Shown: positions 8,346 to 19,506 of the stretch, piece after piece
How the letters are laid out: every line of letters begins with the position of its first letter
Position numbering within the stretch: the stretch's first letter is position 1
Assembly (NCBI RefSeq): GCF_014268615.1
Contig: NZ_JABWQV010000025.1
Location: 1 to 39,734 of the forward strand
DNA from: Pseudomonas tehranensis
GTDB lineage: Bacteria > Pseudomonadota > Gammaproteobacteria > Pseudomonadales > Pseudomonadaceae
DNA: 39,734 bases
Direction: 5' to 3'
Program-made: the position numbers and the translations under genes
Notes under the pieces: model-generated
What the model was told of the DNA's origin: nothing
Databases searched by the model: none
What the model saw: the letters and a program-made list of their open reading frames with translations, nothing else

Positions 8346-8714
8346 ATGAGCTTCGGTAAAACCACCCCGATCCTGCGGATCTTCGATGAAACCAAGGCAT
8401 TGGCGTTTTATGTCGACTTCCTGGGGTTTACCCTCGACTGGCAACATCGCTTCGGTGACGACTTTCCGCTGTACCTGCAAGTGTCCCGTGGCGATTGCGT
8501 GTTGCACTTGTCCGAGCACCATGGCGACTGCACACCCGGCTCGGCGCTGCGGATAGAAACCGATGAACTGGAAGCTTTCCAGGCGCAACTGCTGGCCAAG
8601 CAATACCCCTTCGCCCGCCCTCAGATTCAGGCCATGCCGTGGGGCAGCCAGGACATGACGGTGGTTGATCCGTTTGGGAATCGGTTGGTGTTTACCAATG
8701 CGATCAGTGTGTAA
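8346..8714 (+). CDS. Glyoxalase-superfamily (VOC fold) protein
   Basis: A 122-residue single-domain protein of the vicinal-oxygen-chelate fold, in the branch often labelled bleomycin-resistance-like or simply glyoxalase superfamily. Visible features are ILRIFDETKALAFYVDFLGF at the N-terminus, LYLQVSRGDCVLHLSEHHGD in the middle and VVDPFGNRLVFTN at the end, the usual VOC beta-strand pattern. The substrate is unknown; drug binding or a metal-dependent reaction are both possible. ATG 8346 is preferred over an in-frame ATG at 8298 because AGGGAG precedes it and homologues begin MSFGKTTP. It stands alone, facing the chemoreceptor gene tail-to-tail. Confidence 0.82.
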   Translation: MSFGKTTPILRIFDETKALAFYVDFLGFTLDWQHRFGDDFPLYLQVSRGDCVLHLSEHHGDCTPGSALRIETDELEAFQAQLLAKQYPFARPQIQAMPWGSQDMTVVDPFGNRLVFTNAISV

Positions 8715-8826
8715 GGACGGCTGGACATATTGGTAGGCGACCGGGGTCGTTGTGCTGGATCTGCCGCCACGTGACGAAAGAGCCAAGGCGATGGATCTTT
8801 TTGAAAGATTTTAAAGACATTACACA

Positions 8827-8858
8827 AAGCGCCCATTTCTTCTGGGAAATGGGCGCTT
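8827..8858. terminator. Perfect hairpin between convergent genes
   Basis: A 13-bp perfect stem (AAGCGCCCATTTC at 8827-8839 with 8846-8858) and a 6-base loop, 7 bases beyond the stop of the chemoreceptor gene. It can serve both converging genes. U-tracts are short on either strand. Confidence 0.75.
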
Positions 8859-8865
8859 GTCATGA

Positions 8866-10785
8866 TCAAACCCGGAAGTGACTCACCATCATCTGCAACT
8901 GATTACCCAAGCGGGCCAGTTCAACACTGGACGCGGCGGTTTCTTCGCTGGCGGCGGCGGTCTGTTCGGACACGTCGCGCACGTTGATGATGCTGCGGCT
9001 GATTTCCTCGGCCACGGCGCTTTGCTCTTCAGCGGCTGCGGCGATCTGCTGGTTCATCGACTGGATGTTCGACACCGTGCGGGTGATGTTTTCCAGTGAT
9101 ACGCCGGCTTTGCGGGTCAGGGCCACGCTGCTGTCGGTGAGGCTGCGGCTGTTGTTCATCACGGCGGCCACTTGCTGGGTGCCGTTCTGCAGGCCGGCCA
9201 CCAGGCCTTCGATCTCCTCGGTGGACTTTTGCGTGCGCTGGGCCAGGCCACGGACTTCGTCGGCAACCACCGCGAAACCACGACCGGCTTCACCGGCGCG
9301 CGCCGCTTCGATCGCCGCGTTCAGGGCCAATAGGTTGGTTTGTTCGGCCACGGCCTTGATCACGTCCATGACACTGCCGATCTTGTCGCTTTCCTGTTGC
9401 AGCACAGTCATGGCGTCGGTGGAGCGCTCCACTTCACTGGCCAGGCGTTCGATCTGGGCGATGGCCTCGTTGACCACCTGGTCGCCGGCACGGGCTTCAC
9501 CGTCTGCGGCGGCGGCTGCCTGGGACGCTTCTTCGGCGTTGCGGGCAACTTCCTGCACCGTGGCGGTCATCTCGTGCATGGCGGTCGCTACCTGATCGGT
9601 CTCGACTTTCTGGCTGTTGACTCCGGCGCTGGTCTGCTCGGTCACTGCGGACAATTGTTCGGCGGCGCTGGCGATCTGGGTCACGCCATCACGGATGCCG
9701 CTGATCAGGTCGCGCAGGGTCACGCCCATGCGCGCAATGCCCTGTTGCAGCACGCCCAGCTCATCACGACGGGTGACAATCGGGGTGTGCGACAGGTCGC
9801 CACCGGCAATGCGTTCGACCACGGCCAGGGTTTCGCGCAGCGGTCGGGTGATCTGGCGAGTGATGATCACGGCCGCAATGATGCCTACCAGCAATGCCAA
9901 CAAAGTGCTGACCAGTTGCAGGGTGCGGGCCTGGGCGCTTTCGGCATCGCGACGGTCGAGCTGGATCTGATACAGCTGTTCGCTCAGGGAGACGATGGTC
10001 GTGCCCTGGTCGGTCATTTCCTTGCGGGCCTGCGCCGCCTCGGCAATGGCCAGGGTGAAAGCCTGAACGGAGCTGCGGTATTGAGTCAGGGCAGCTTCGA
10101 GCTGACGCAGCTCACCTTGCCGGGTGCTGGCGAAATACGCATTCAGCGGTTGAAGCGAAGCGAGGGTGGCGTCCAGTTGGGCGACGGCCTTGCGTTCGTT
10201 TTCGGGGTTGCTGTTGGCGGTGTAGCCGCGCACTTCATAGCGGGCCAACATGAACGCCTGCTTGGCCTCGGTGATGGCCTGGTATTGTTCGAAGCGCTGG
10301 TCGCTCAAGGGCGTTTGCTGCACGTCGGTGTTGAGCGTCTCGATCAGTTGATAGGCGACCCCGGCGTTGGCTGTCATCGCATCGCGGGCGGTGTTCCCGG
10401 TGCGGTAGGCGTTGCGCATTTTGTTCAGGGACACCTGATAGGCGCTGATCGTCGCGCTCTGCTCCTTGAGCAGCTTGACGTTTTCCGGGCTCTTGAAGCT
10501 GCTGAGCAGCGCGTTCTGTTGCGCGACGAAACCATCGAGGGTGGTTTGCACATTCTGTGCGGCGGTCTCGTCGCCGTTGGTCAGCATGTATTGCAAGCGC
10601 ACGACCCGAAGCTTGGTCAGGCCGGCATTGAGCTTGGTGATGTCGCTCATCCAGTTGCTGCGGTCGATCAGCCCTCCCAGGCTGGTCCAACTGGTCAGTG
10701 CCAGGATGCAGGTCAGTACCAGCACCAGGCCAAAGCCCAGGCCCAGTTTCATGTTGACGCTAATATTGCCAAACCAGCTATTCAT
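8866..10785 (-). CDS. Methyl-accepting chemotaxis protein
   Basis: An inner-membrane chemoreceptor of 639 residues. A first membrane helix (about 13-32) is followed by a long all-helical periplasmic sensor of about 240 residues. That size and character fit the helical bimodular (HBM) class, which binds organic acids in receptors such as McpS of P. putida. A second membrane helix ([16 protein letters not shown]), a HAMP domain and the cytoplasmic signalling domain follow. The signalling hairpin is textbook: [20 protein letters not shown] then [15 protein letters not shown]. It lacks the C-terminal pentapeptide that tethers CheR. I start at ATG 10785 because GGAGG lies 6 bases upstream. The ligand cannot be named from sequence. 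Confidence 0.9.
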   Translation of the reverse strand: MNSWFGNISVNMKLGLGFGLVLVLTCILALTSWTSLGGLIDRSNWMSDITKLNAGLTKLRVVRLQYMLTNGDETAAQNVQTTLDGFVAQQNALLSSFKSPENVKLLKEQSATISAYQVSLNKMRNAYRTGNTARDAMTANAGVAYQLIETLNTDVQQTPLSDQRFEQYQAITEAKQAFMLARYEVRGYTANSNPENERKAVAQLDATLASLQPLNAYFASTRQGELRQLEAALTQYRSSVQAFTLAIAEAAQARKEMTDQGTTIVSLSEQLYQIQLDRRDAESAQARTLQLVSTLLALLVGIIAAVIITRQITRPLRETLAVVERIAGGDLSHTPIVTRRDELGVLQQGIARMGVTLRDLISGIRDGVTQIASAAEQLSAVTEQTSAGVNSQKVETDQVATAMHEMTATVQEVARNAEEASQAAAAADGEARAGDQVVNEAIAQIERLASEVERSTDAMTVLQQESDKIGSVMDVIKAVAEQTNLLALNAAIEAARAGEAGRGFAVVADEVRGLAQRTQKSTEEIEGLVAGLQNGTQQVAAVMNNSRSLTDSSVALTRKAGVSLENITRTVSNIQSMNQQIAAAAEEQSAVAEEISRSIINVRDVSEQTAAASEETAASSVELARLGNQLQMMVSHFRV

Positions 10786-10972
10786 CAAATTCCTCCAGGA
10801 ACGTTGTGCTGCTTGATTGTCGGTACGCTGGAAGATTGTTGTTTTTGAGCCAGCTAAAACGTGTAACAGGGCTTTATCGGCTGCCGGCGCTGGATCTGAA
10901 AGGATTATTTCCGGGTGTCAGGCATTGCTGAAGATTTTGCTGTGCGCCTCAGGGTTTTCCTGAATTTCAGGC

Positions 10973-10999
10973 AAAAAAAAGCCCGCGGGAGGGCGGGCT
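10973..10999 (-). terminator. Rho-independent terminator on the minus strand
   Basis: AGCCCGC (10980-10986) pairs with GCGGGCT (10993-10999), and eight consecutive T residues follow on the minus strand (10973-10980). It lies about 150 bp beyond the katG stop and in the upstream region of the chemoreceptor gene, so it isolates the two. No gene is evident in 10786-11152. Confidence 0.85.
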
Positions 11000-11102
11000 A
11001 AAACCTTAGTTTCTTGAATGAGCGAGGGGACTTTACCCAATCCCACCAAAGCGTTGGGTGAAGAAAAGTTCATGGGGGACGAGTTGCAATGAGCAGAGAA
11101 CG

Positions 11103-11133
11103 AAGCCCTCAACCTGGATCAGATTGAGGGCTT
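11103..11133. terminator. Perfect 10-bp hairpin just after katG
   Basis: AAGCCCTCAA (11103-11112) is the exact complement of TTGAGGGCTT (11124-11133), with an 11-base loop. It begins 20 bases beyond the katG stop on the minus strand. No U-run follows. It may be the first of two stops for katG transcription or an mRNA 3'-end stabiliser. Confidence 0.6.
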
Positions 11134-11152
11134 GTCTGCGAACCTGACAGCC

Positions 11153-13779
<2,627 letters not shown>

Positions 13780-14370
13780 ATGAACGAACGCCCCCGCAGC
13801 ACGGCCATCCACGAAGCCGGCCACGCCCTGGCTTTTTGGTGGAACGGTCTGCCGATAAAACGCATCACCGTGCGCACCAGAGACGAAGCGTGTGCGGGAC
13901 CGATGATCGATCTGCTCGGTAACCCGCACTACGCCGACGGGTTGGTGGAGGCCGATTATCTGGTCCTGCGCCCGGCGTTGGCCGCTAGGGGGATTGCTGA
14001 ATATTTGCCCTCCATGGTTGATTCGATTGAGCGCGACCTGCTCCATTGCTTCGCCGGGCCTGTGGCCGAAGCGGTCTATCGACACGGCAGGTCCGACCGG
14101 ATGATCAGCACCAGTGGCCGTGGCGATCTGGACCGGGGGCACGAGTTGATCTGCCTGCTGCCCCCACGCATGTTGCTCGACGCCGAATCACGGGCCATCG
14201 CCCGCTGCAGTTGCCTTGTGCATCGTTACTGGTTTGCTGTCTGTGCTGTGGCGGGGCTTCTGCAAGAGCAAGGCGTGGTCGAGGGCAAAGTGGTCACGGC
14301 GCTGCTGTGCGAGATCACCGCAGAGTCGCCCAGCTTGCTTGGCAATGGCGTGAGAAGCCTTGATTCGTGA
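13780..14370 (+). CDS. Stand-alone M41 (FtsH-like) metallopeptidase-domain protein
   Basis: A 196-residue soluble protein. It opens with HEAGHALAFWW (His11, Glu12, His15), the HExxH zinc-protease signature in the exact HEAGHA form used by FtsH. About 80 residues later comes FAGPVAEAVY, then SGRGDLDRGHEL, where Asp116 sits in the position of the third zinc ligand of peptidase family M41. There is no AAA ATPase module and no membrane segment. The full ligand set suggests an active or regulatory zinc peptidase, but this is inference. Start ATG 13780 is chosen for GGGAGAGGA upstream; a TTG at 13756 would add eight residues. It is divergent from katG and ends before a strong hairpin at 14393. Confidence 0.7.
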   Translation: MNERPRSTAIHEAGHALAFWWNGLPIKRITVRTRDEACAGPMIDLLGNPHYADGLVEADYLVLRPALAARGIAEYLPSMVDSIERDLLHCFAGPVAEAVYRHGRSDRMISTSGRGDLDRGHELICLLPPRMLLDAESRAIARCSCLVHRYWFAVCAVAGLLQEQGVVEGKVVTALLCEITAESPSLLGNGVRSLDS

Positions 14371-14392
14371 TCGAGAAGCGGCAAGCGTCGCA

Positions 14393-14421
14393 CCCGTGGG
14401 AGCAGGTTTTGCTCCCACGGG
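14393..14421. terminator. Bidirectional hairpin between convergent genes
   Basis: A perfect 12-bp stem (CCCGTGGGAGCA, 14393-14404, with 14410-14421) around a GGTTT loop. It lies between the converging M41-like gene and the TonB receptor gene. The core GTGGGAGCA/TGCTCCCAC resembles the outer arm of the local REP family, so it may be a REP-derived terminator. Confidence 0.75.
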
Positions 14422-14469
14422 GTTTACGCCATTTGAGGGTCGACCGGTATCAGGCCGTGAACGGCTGGC

Positions 14470-16842
14470 TTACCAGTTGTAACTCAGCTTTGCAGTGATT
14501 TCGCGGCCCGGGTTGTAGTAGTTCGCGGTACCGGAACCGACCACATGTTGCTCATCCAGAAGGTTGCTGACGTTGATCGCCAGGTCAGTGCCTTTGAAGA
14601 GGTTGTAGTTGAAAGCCGCATCGAAGAGCGTCGTACCATCGCTGGTGCCAGTGTTGGCAGCGTCGAAGTAATAGGCGCCCACATACCGGGCACCCAGGCC
14701 AACGCTGACAGCCGTGTCGGGTACGTTGTAATAGCTCCACAGCGAAGCGGAGTGTTTGGGCGCCGTGGCGAACTCATTCCCCTTGAGTGAACTTCCGTCG
14801 TACAAAGTACCGCGCAATACTTCGGACTCCATATAGGAGTAGCCACCGACCAGGCTCAGGTTGGGCGTCAACTCAGCCTTGGCTTCCAGGTCCAGCCCGC
14901 GCACACGTGACTCGCCAACGGTTTGCTGCTCAATGACACCACTGGGCAGTACGACGGCAATGCTGACGTTTTCCTGGGTGAGGTCGTAGACGGCTGCCGA
15001 GAACAACGCGTCCATACCGATGGGCGCATATTTCACACCCACTTCGTATTGTGTGCCCGTCTTCGGGACAACGCCCACCGTTGGCGGTGAGACCGACTCG
15101 ACCATGCTGACGTAGGTGGAGACTTCGTCGTTGACGATATAGGTCAGCGCGCCGCGATAGGAGGTTTCCGAGAAATCATCCGACTCTTTTACGTTGTTGA
15201 TGTCGGTACTGGACAGATCCAGCGAGTCGTTGCGCACACCGGCGGTGACGATAAAGCGCTCATAGAAGGACAGGTTCTGCTGCAGGAACACGGCCTTGGT
15301 TTTGGTATCGAGCTTGTTGTTGCTGTAGGGCGCGACTGCGCTTGGCACACCGGTGAACACTGGGTTGGCCAGGTCGATGGATCCTGTCGTGGCGTATACG
15401 GAGCGTTCCTCAGTCGAAGAGTCGCCATACTCCACGCCCACCAACGTGCTGCTGTCGATGTTTTCGAAGCGGGCATCGTATTGCAGCATCAAGTTGCCGT
15501 TCAGTTGCTCGGCTTCGCTGTCAGTGCCAAAAATGTAGCGGGGGATCGTGGTGCCGGTGCGGGTAGGGGAGTCGCTGAGGAACACATAACCGAAATCATC
15601 GTTCAGTTCGCTGTAGCGCAGGTTGCTGCGCACCACGAACCCATTGTCGAAATCATGGCTGAAGGTGCCGCTGATATTGGTGCGTTCGACATCGTGGAAA
15701 TTGTAGCTGGGCTCGCCGTAGAACTTGTCGCGGTCGTATTCCTTGTCCAGCGGGTAACCGCCGCTGTTGGGCGAGCTTTGGGTCTTCAGGTAGTCCACGA
15801 TTACGGAGGCCGAGGTGAAGTCCGTAGGGGCCCAGGTCAGGCCGCCCATCAAGAACTTGTTGTCGTCCTGTGAATGGTCGTACTCGCGTTCACTGTCTTG
15901 CATCTTTGCCGTGAAGCGACCGGCCAGGGTTTGCTCTTCGTTCAGCGAGTCCCCGACATCGATGCCGGTTTCGACATGGTCGAAAGAACCGTAGGTGACG
16001 TAGCCCTGGCCGAACTTGTCGAAGCGTGGCTTCTTGCTGACAAAGTTCACCGAACCGCCCGGGTCAGCCGGGCCGAACAGTGTGGAGTTGGCCCCGCGTA
16101 TCACCTCAACGCGCTCATAGGCAAAAGGTTCCTCGCGCACACCGCGCATTGACCCCAGGGTCAGGCCGTCCCGATAGGTCGTGGCCTGAAAGCCCCGGAT
16201 CTGGAAGTAATCGTTGCGGTCGTCAGTGCCGTAATAGTCGGTAAGAACCCCCGGCGTGTATTGCAGCAGTTCTTCGGTGGTGCTCACGCTGCGTTGCTTC
16301 ATTTCCTTGTCGGTCACCACGGAAACCGAGGCGGGGGTGTTGAGGATGCTGGTGGCCACCTTACCGCCGACCCAGAGTTCCTGGGCGACCACCGAGTTGG
16401 CGTCTTCGGTACCGTCGACCCTCGCCTTGGCGTTGACGAGGATGGGCGCGAGGCGAAAGGTGTCGAGTTCGCCGTCCGCCCTGGCTTGCGGCGTCAGCAA
16501 GTAAGCGTTCGGGCCTTGCTGCTGTATCGCGATGTCGCTCCCCTGCAACAACGACGACAGAGCTTGGGGCGTATCGAGTGTCCCGCTCACGCCCTGGGTA
16601 TTGCGGTTCGCTACGCTTGACGCATCGAAGGAAAGACTGATGCCCGCCTCGCGCGCAAAGCGGTCAAGCGCCGGTGCCAATGGGCCGGCAGGAATGTTCC
16701 ACGAGTGAACCTCGAGGGCCTGATCAACGCTCGAGGATTGCGCCAGAGACGGTAGCGCGTAGCTGCTGACAATGACGCCAAAGATCGCACCGTGTATGGC
16801 TCGATTCAGTCGGTGGCGCTGTGGAACCGGGGACGAACTCAT
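14470..16842 (-). CDS. TonB-dependent siderophore receptor with STN signalling domain
   Basis: Outer-membrane receptor of 790 residues for an iron siderophore. It starts with a signal peptide ending near LPSLAQS, then an STN signalling domain (about 45-120, with SWNIPAGPLAPALDRFA), which contacts a FecR-type protein in the periplasm. The plug follows (VTDKEMKQRSVSTTEELLQY, FQIRGFQ, VEVIRGANSTLFGPADPGG), then the 22-strand barrel ending in an aromatic C-terminus (AKLSYNW). The STN domain together with the adjacent fecR and sigma genes makes this a cell-surface signalling receptor like FpvA or FoxA. The siderophore itself cannot be named. Start ATG 16842 has GGAG upstream. It is the last gene of the sigma-fecR-receptor set. 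Confidence 0.92.
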   Translation of the reverse strand: MSSSPVPQRHRLNRAIHGAIFGVIVSSYALPSLAQSSSVDQALEVHSWNIPAGPLAPALDRFAREAGISLSFDASSVANRNTQGVSGTLDTPQALSSLLQGSDIAIQQQGPNAYLLTPQARADGELDTFRLAPILVNAKARVDGTEDANSVVAQELWVGGKVATSILNTPASVSVVTDKEMKQRSVSTTEELLQYTPGVLTDYYGTDDRNDYFQIRGFQATTYRDGLTLGSMRGVREEPFAYERVEVIRGANSTLFGPADPGGSVNFVSKKPRFDKFGQGYVTYGSFDHVETGIDVGDSLNEEQTLAGRFTAKMQDSEREYDHSQDDNKFLMGGLTWAPTDFTSASVIVDYLKTQSSPNSGGYPLDKEYDRDKFYGEPSYNFHDVERTNISGTFSHDFDNGFVVRSNLRYSELNDDFGYVFLSDSPTRTGTTIPRYIFGTDSEAEQLNGNLMLQYDARFENIDSSTLVGVEYGDSSTEERSVYATTGSIDLANPVFTGVPSAVAPYSNNKLDTKTKAVFLQQNLSFYERFIVTAGVRNDSLDLSSTDINNVKESDDFSETSYRGALTYIVNDEVSTYVSMVESVSPPTVGVVPKTGTQYEVGVKYAPIGMDALFSAAVYDLTQENVSIAVVLPSGVIEQQTVGESRVRGLDLEAKAELTPNLSLVGGYSYMESEVLRGTLYDGSSLKGNEFATAPKHSASLWSYYNVPDTAVSVGLGARYVGAYYFDAANTGTSDGTTLFDAAFNYNLFKGTDLAINVSNLLDEQHVVGSGTANYYNPGREITAKLSYNW

Positions 16843-16910
16843 TTACTCGCTCCAAGAAAGGGGATCGGCAGATCGGCCTGTATTTCAGCCTTTCTTACAT
16901 GCCGAACGAG

Positions 16911-16929
16911 AATGAGAAATCACCTCATT
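16911..16929. promoter_or_regulatory. Inverted repeat upstream of the TonB receptor
   Basis: AATGAG at 16911-16916 and CTCATT at 16924-16929 form a 19-bp inverted repeat (6-7-6) 69 bp before the receptor start. Its size equals a Fur site but the match to the Fur consensus is partial. A site for the cognate ECF sigma is also expected in this 120-bp gap. Confidence 0.3.
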
Positions 16930-16962
16930 TTTATTTGATGTTGGCGCGCGACGGAAAAGGGG

Positions 16963-17946
16963 TTAGCTGGCGGCGCTCAACGTCACCCAATATTGGGTTC
17001 GATAATCAATCCGTAAGTGCAGTGACTGCGCCACCAATGCCAGTACCTGATCGGTGTCGGCGAGTTGAAAGGTCCCGGAAACGCGTAGGTCCGCGACCTC
17101 TTCGGCGCATCGCAACAGGCCGGGCCGATAGCGCGACAAGGCCCCAATGAAGTCACCGAGGCGCATATGGTGTGCGCTGATCACCCCGTCACTCCAGCTC
17201 CATACATCCAGGCCGTTATCCTTGAACTCACGAACGCCATTTGAGGTGAACAGCCGCTGATTGCCGGCCTGGACAGTGTTGTTAACCGAAAGGGTTTGGC
17301 TGGATCCGGGAAATACGCTGACTGCGCCGCGCTGCACCGCCAGAAGGGTCCCGTCGTCACGCTCGTACGCCAGGAACCGGGCGTTCTGGGTGCTTATGAT
17401 TGCGTCGCGGGTTTGTACCCAGAACGGACGCGGTTGAGCTGAGCCCGCATCGGCGCCGGTATTCACGATGATTTCGCCGCGCCGCAGAACGATCAGGCGC
17501 CGCTGTTCGTTGAAATAGCTGTCGACCGCACTGTCGCTATTGAGCTGGATAAGGCTGCCGTCATCGAGTTGGAAGCGTCTCTGCTCGCCGGTTCTGCTGT
17601 GCTGCTGGGCAAGCAAAGCCGGCAATGGTGTGTAGTCGCGGCCCAGCCAGGTCGCTCCTCCAACAGTGGCCAGCACACCCAGTAGCTTCAGGCTTTGGCG
17701 CCGATGCATGCCTGAGCGGGCGCCTTTGAGGGTGTGCCGGGCCAAATCAGGTGGAACGCCCGCGAAGTCATCGCCAAGCGCTTCTACACGCTGCCACGCT
17801 AAAAAATGCTCAGGACGCTGCCGCAGCCAGTGCTCAAAGGTGCGCTGGGTTTGCTCGTCGGCAGGATTGAAGCGCAGGCGCACCAGCCAGTGGATCGCCT
17901 GGTCGACCACGGCCGGGTCCAGCACCTGCGCTTCACTGTTCGGCAT
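16963..17946 (-). CDS. FecR-family periplasmic sigma regulator
   Basis: A 327-residue membrane-anchored regulator that carries the siderophore signal from the receptor's STN domain to the ECF sigma factor. The N-terminal cytoplasmic part (about 1-85) has the FecR N-domain pattern AIHWLVRLRFNPADEQTQ with FEHWLRQRPEHFLAWQRVEAL. One hydrophobic helix follows (near LKLLGVLATVGGATWLG), then the FecR periplasmic domain and its C-terminal STN-like part. I start at ATG 17946 (MPNSEAQVLDP), which overlaps the end of the sigma gene by 14 bp and implies translational coupling. Longer starts would run inside the sigma gene. Confidence 0.9.
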   Translation of the reverse strand: MPNSEAQVLDPAVVDQAIHWLVRLRFNPADEQTQRTFEHWLRQRPEHFLAWQRVEALGDDFAGVPPDLARHTLKGARSGMHRRQSLKLLGVLATVGGATWLGRDYTPLPALLAQQHSRTGEQRRFQLDDGSLIQLNSDSAVDSYFNEQRRLIVLRRGEIIVNTGADAGSAQPRPFWVQTRDAIISTQNARFLAYERDDGTLLAVQRGAVSVFPGSSQTLSVNNTVQAGNQRLFTSNGVREFKDNGLDVWSWSDGVISAHHMRLGDFIGALSRYRPGLLRCAEEVADLRVSGTFQLADTDQVLALVAQSLHLRIDYRTQYWVTLSAAS

Positions 17947-18448
17947 AACGCAAGCGATAGCAGTGTTGCAGGGCCTTGGCCAAGTCGCGTTCAACCGTAG
18001 AGCGGGAAACGCACAATTTTTCGGCGATTTGCAGGCAGGTCAAACCGTCGAGCTGGGCGAGTAGAAAAGCCTGGCGAACTCTCGGTTTCAGCAGGTCGAG
18101 CAGACGGTCGATGCGCTCAAGGCTGTCAAGAATCAGCAACCGGTCTTCTTCCGAGGGGGCCGCTTGTGGAGGGAGCAGCGCGAGACTCTCGAAGTAGGCG
18201 CGTTCGAGTTCGCGACGGCGATAGCGATCGATCATCAGTCCGCGGGCGATGCTGCTCAGATAAGCCCGGGGTTCGCGCAACGGGCTTATCTGACGGGATT
18301 TGAGCAGACGTACAAACGTGTCCTGGGCCAGATCGGCTGCGCTTTCGTGACATCCGATGCGCCGGCTCAGCCAGCTGTGCAACCAGGAATGGTGGCTGCG
18401 ATAAAGCAGCGCGAGATCGGCATTGCCCAGTGTGTCGTTGCTGCGCAT
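17933..18448 (-). CDS. FecI-type ECF sigma factor (iron starvation)
   Basis: A 171-residue group IV sigma factor. Region 2 shows LLYRSHHSWLHSWLSRRIGC then ADLAQDTFVRLL and REPRAYLSSIARGLMIDRYR. Region 4 shows LDGLTCLQIAEKLCVSRSTV followed by ERDLAKALQHCY. This is the FecI/FpvI type, which directs transcription of the neighbouring receptor once FecR relays the signal. Two in-frame ATGs (18454, 18448) are possible and differ by two residues. An ATG at 18487 is excluded because it overlaps the promoter -10 at 18486-18491, so the start must lie downstream. First gene of the sigma-fecR-receptor unit. Confidence 0.9.
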   Translation of the reverse strand: MRSNDTLGNADLALLYRSHHSWLHSWLSRRIGCHESAADLAQDTFVRLLKSRQISPLREPRAYLSSIARGLMIDRYRRRELERAYFESLALLPPQAAPSEEDRLLILDSLERIDRLLDLLKPRVRQAFLLAQLDGLTCLQIAEKLCVSRSTVERDLAKALQHCYRLRYAEQ

Positions 18449-18472
18449 CAGCATCTCGGAAAATACATAATT

Positions 18473-18491
18473 GATAATGAATCGCATTATA
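18473..18491 (-). promoter_or_regulatory. Fur-box-like operator over a sigma-70 promoter
   Basis: GATAATGAATCGCATTATA matches the 19-bp Fur consensus GATAATGATAATCATTATC at 14 positions by my alignment. On the minus strand it contains a perfect -10 box, TATAAT (18486-18491), with TTGCCC 18 bp upstream (18510-18515) as the -35. Fur with iron would cover the promoter of the ECF sigma gene, whose start is 19-25 bp away. Confidence 0.75.
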
Positions 18492-18653
18492 TTCAGACAG
18501 GTGACGTCAGGGCAATGTGCGGAACCTGATGTTCGAGATGGGCCTGGTCTCGAGTCCTGATAGGAATAGGCAATGCTGCAAGGCAAACCGGCATAGGGGC
18601 CCCGGTTCTGCCTCGCTACCATGGCCTTGCACCCACCTTGTTGGAGGCTCGCC

Positions 18654-19487
18654 ATGAGCAGCAGAAAAACCCTATTCATCACCGGCGTCAGCAGCGGCCT
18701 GGGCAACGCCCTGGCGCGGGAAGCGCTTGCGGAGGGCCATCGAGTCATCGGCACCGTGCGCAGTGAAGCGGCGTTGCAGGCCTTCGAGGCACTGTCCCCG
18801 GATCATGCCCATGGCGTCATCCTGGATGTCACTGACTTCGAGCGGATCGACAGCGTTGTCGCTTCCACACAAGCCAGCCACGGCCCGGTCGATGTGCTGG
18901 TCAACAATGCCGGCTATGGCCATGAGGGCATCTTCGAAGAGTCGCCGTTGGAAGAGATGCGCCGCCAGTTCGACGTCAACGTGTTCGGCGCGGTGGCGGT
19001 GACCAAGGCTTTCGTGCCGTATTTCCGCAAACGTCGTGCCGGTCATATTCTCAATATCACCTCGATGGGCGGAACCATCACGATGCCGGGTATTGCCTAT
19101 TACTGTGCGAGCAAGTTTGCGCTGGAAGGTATCTCCGATACGCTGAGCCAGGAATTGCTGCCGTTCAACATCTTCGTGACCGCCGTGGCGCCCGGCTCGT
19201 TTCGCACTGACTGGGCAGGTCGTTCGATGCAGCGCACGCCGCGCAGCATTGCCGACTATGACGCCAGTTTCGACCCAGTGCGTAAAGCGCGGGAAGAGAA
19301 AAGCGGTAAACAGCTCGGCGACCCGCGCAAGGCTGCCCAAGCAATGTTGCAGGTCATCGCCAGCCCGACGCCACCGGCGCACTTGTTGTTGGGCAGTGAC
19401 GCGTTGAACCTGGTGCGTGACAAATTGACTCGAACGGCCAGTGAGATTGACCGATGGGAGGCGCTGACCCGCTCGACTGACGGTTGA
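18654..19487 (+). CDS. Short-chain dehydrogenase/reductase
   Basis: A cytoplasmic NAD(P)-dependent oxidoreductase of 277 residues, the classical SDR fold. TGVSSGLG (10-17) is the nucleotide-binding glycine motif, followed by NNAG (84-87), the catalytic serine in NITSMGG (Ser137) and YCASK with Tyr150/Lys154. The substrate cannot be read; such oxidoreductases next to AraC regulators are common and of varied role. ATG 18654 is chosen for GGAGG at 18643-18647; the in-frame ATG at 18621 has no such site. The AraC regulator begins 19 bp downstream in the same direction. Confidence 0.88.
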   Translation: MSSRKTLFITGVSSGLGNALAREALAEGHRVIGTVRSEAALQAFEALSPDHAHGVILDVTDFERIDSVVASTQASHGPVDVLVNNAGYGHEGIFEESPLEEMRRQFDVNVFGAVAVTKAFVPYFRKRRAGHILNITSMGGTITMPGIAYYCASKFALEGISDTLSQELLPFNIFVTAVAPGSFRTDWAGRSMQRTPRSIADYDASFDPVRKAREEKSGKQLGDPRKAAQAMLQVIASPTPPAHLLLGSDALNLVRDKLTRTASEIDRWEALTRSTDG

Positions 19488-19506
19488 GCGGCCAGCAAAG
19501 GGGGCA

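Noticed and set aside
9340..10848. 502-codon open frame opposite the chemoreceptor gene
   Set aside because: Shadow frame; the minus strand shows unmistakable chemoreceptor signalling motifs across the same bases.
10918..11112. 64-codon open frame between the chemoreceptor gene and katG
   Set aside because: It runs through a terminator and a hairpin, has no ribosome site that I can see and no recognisable product.
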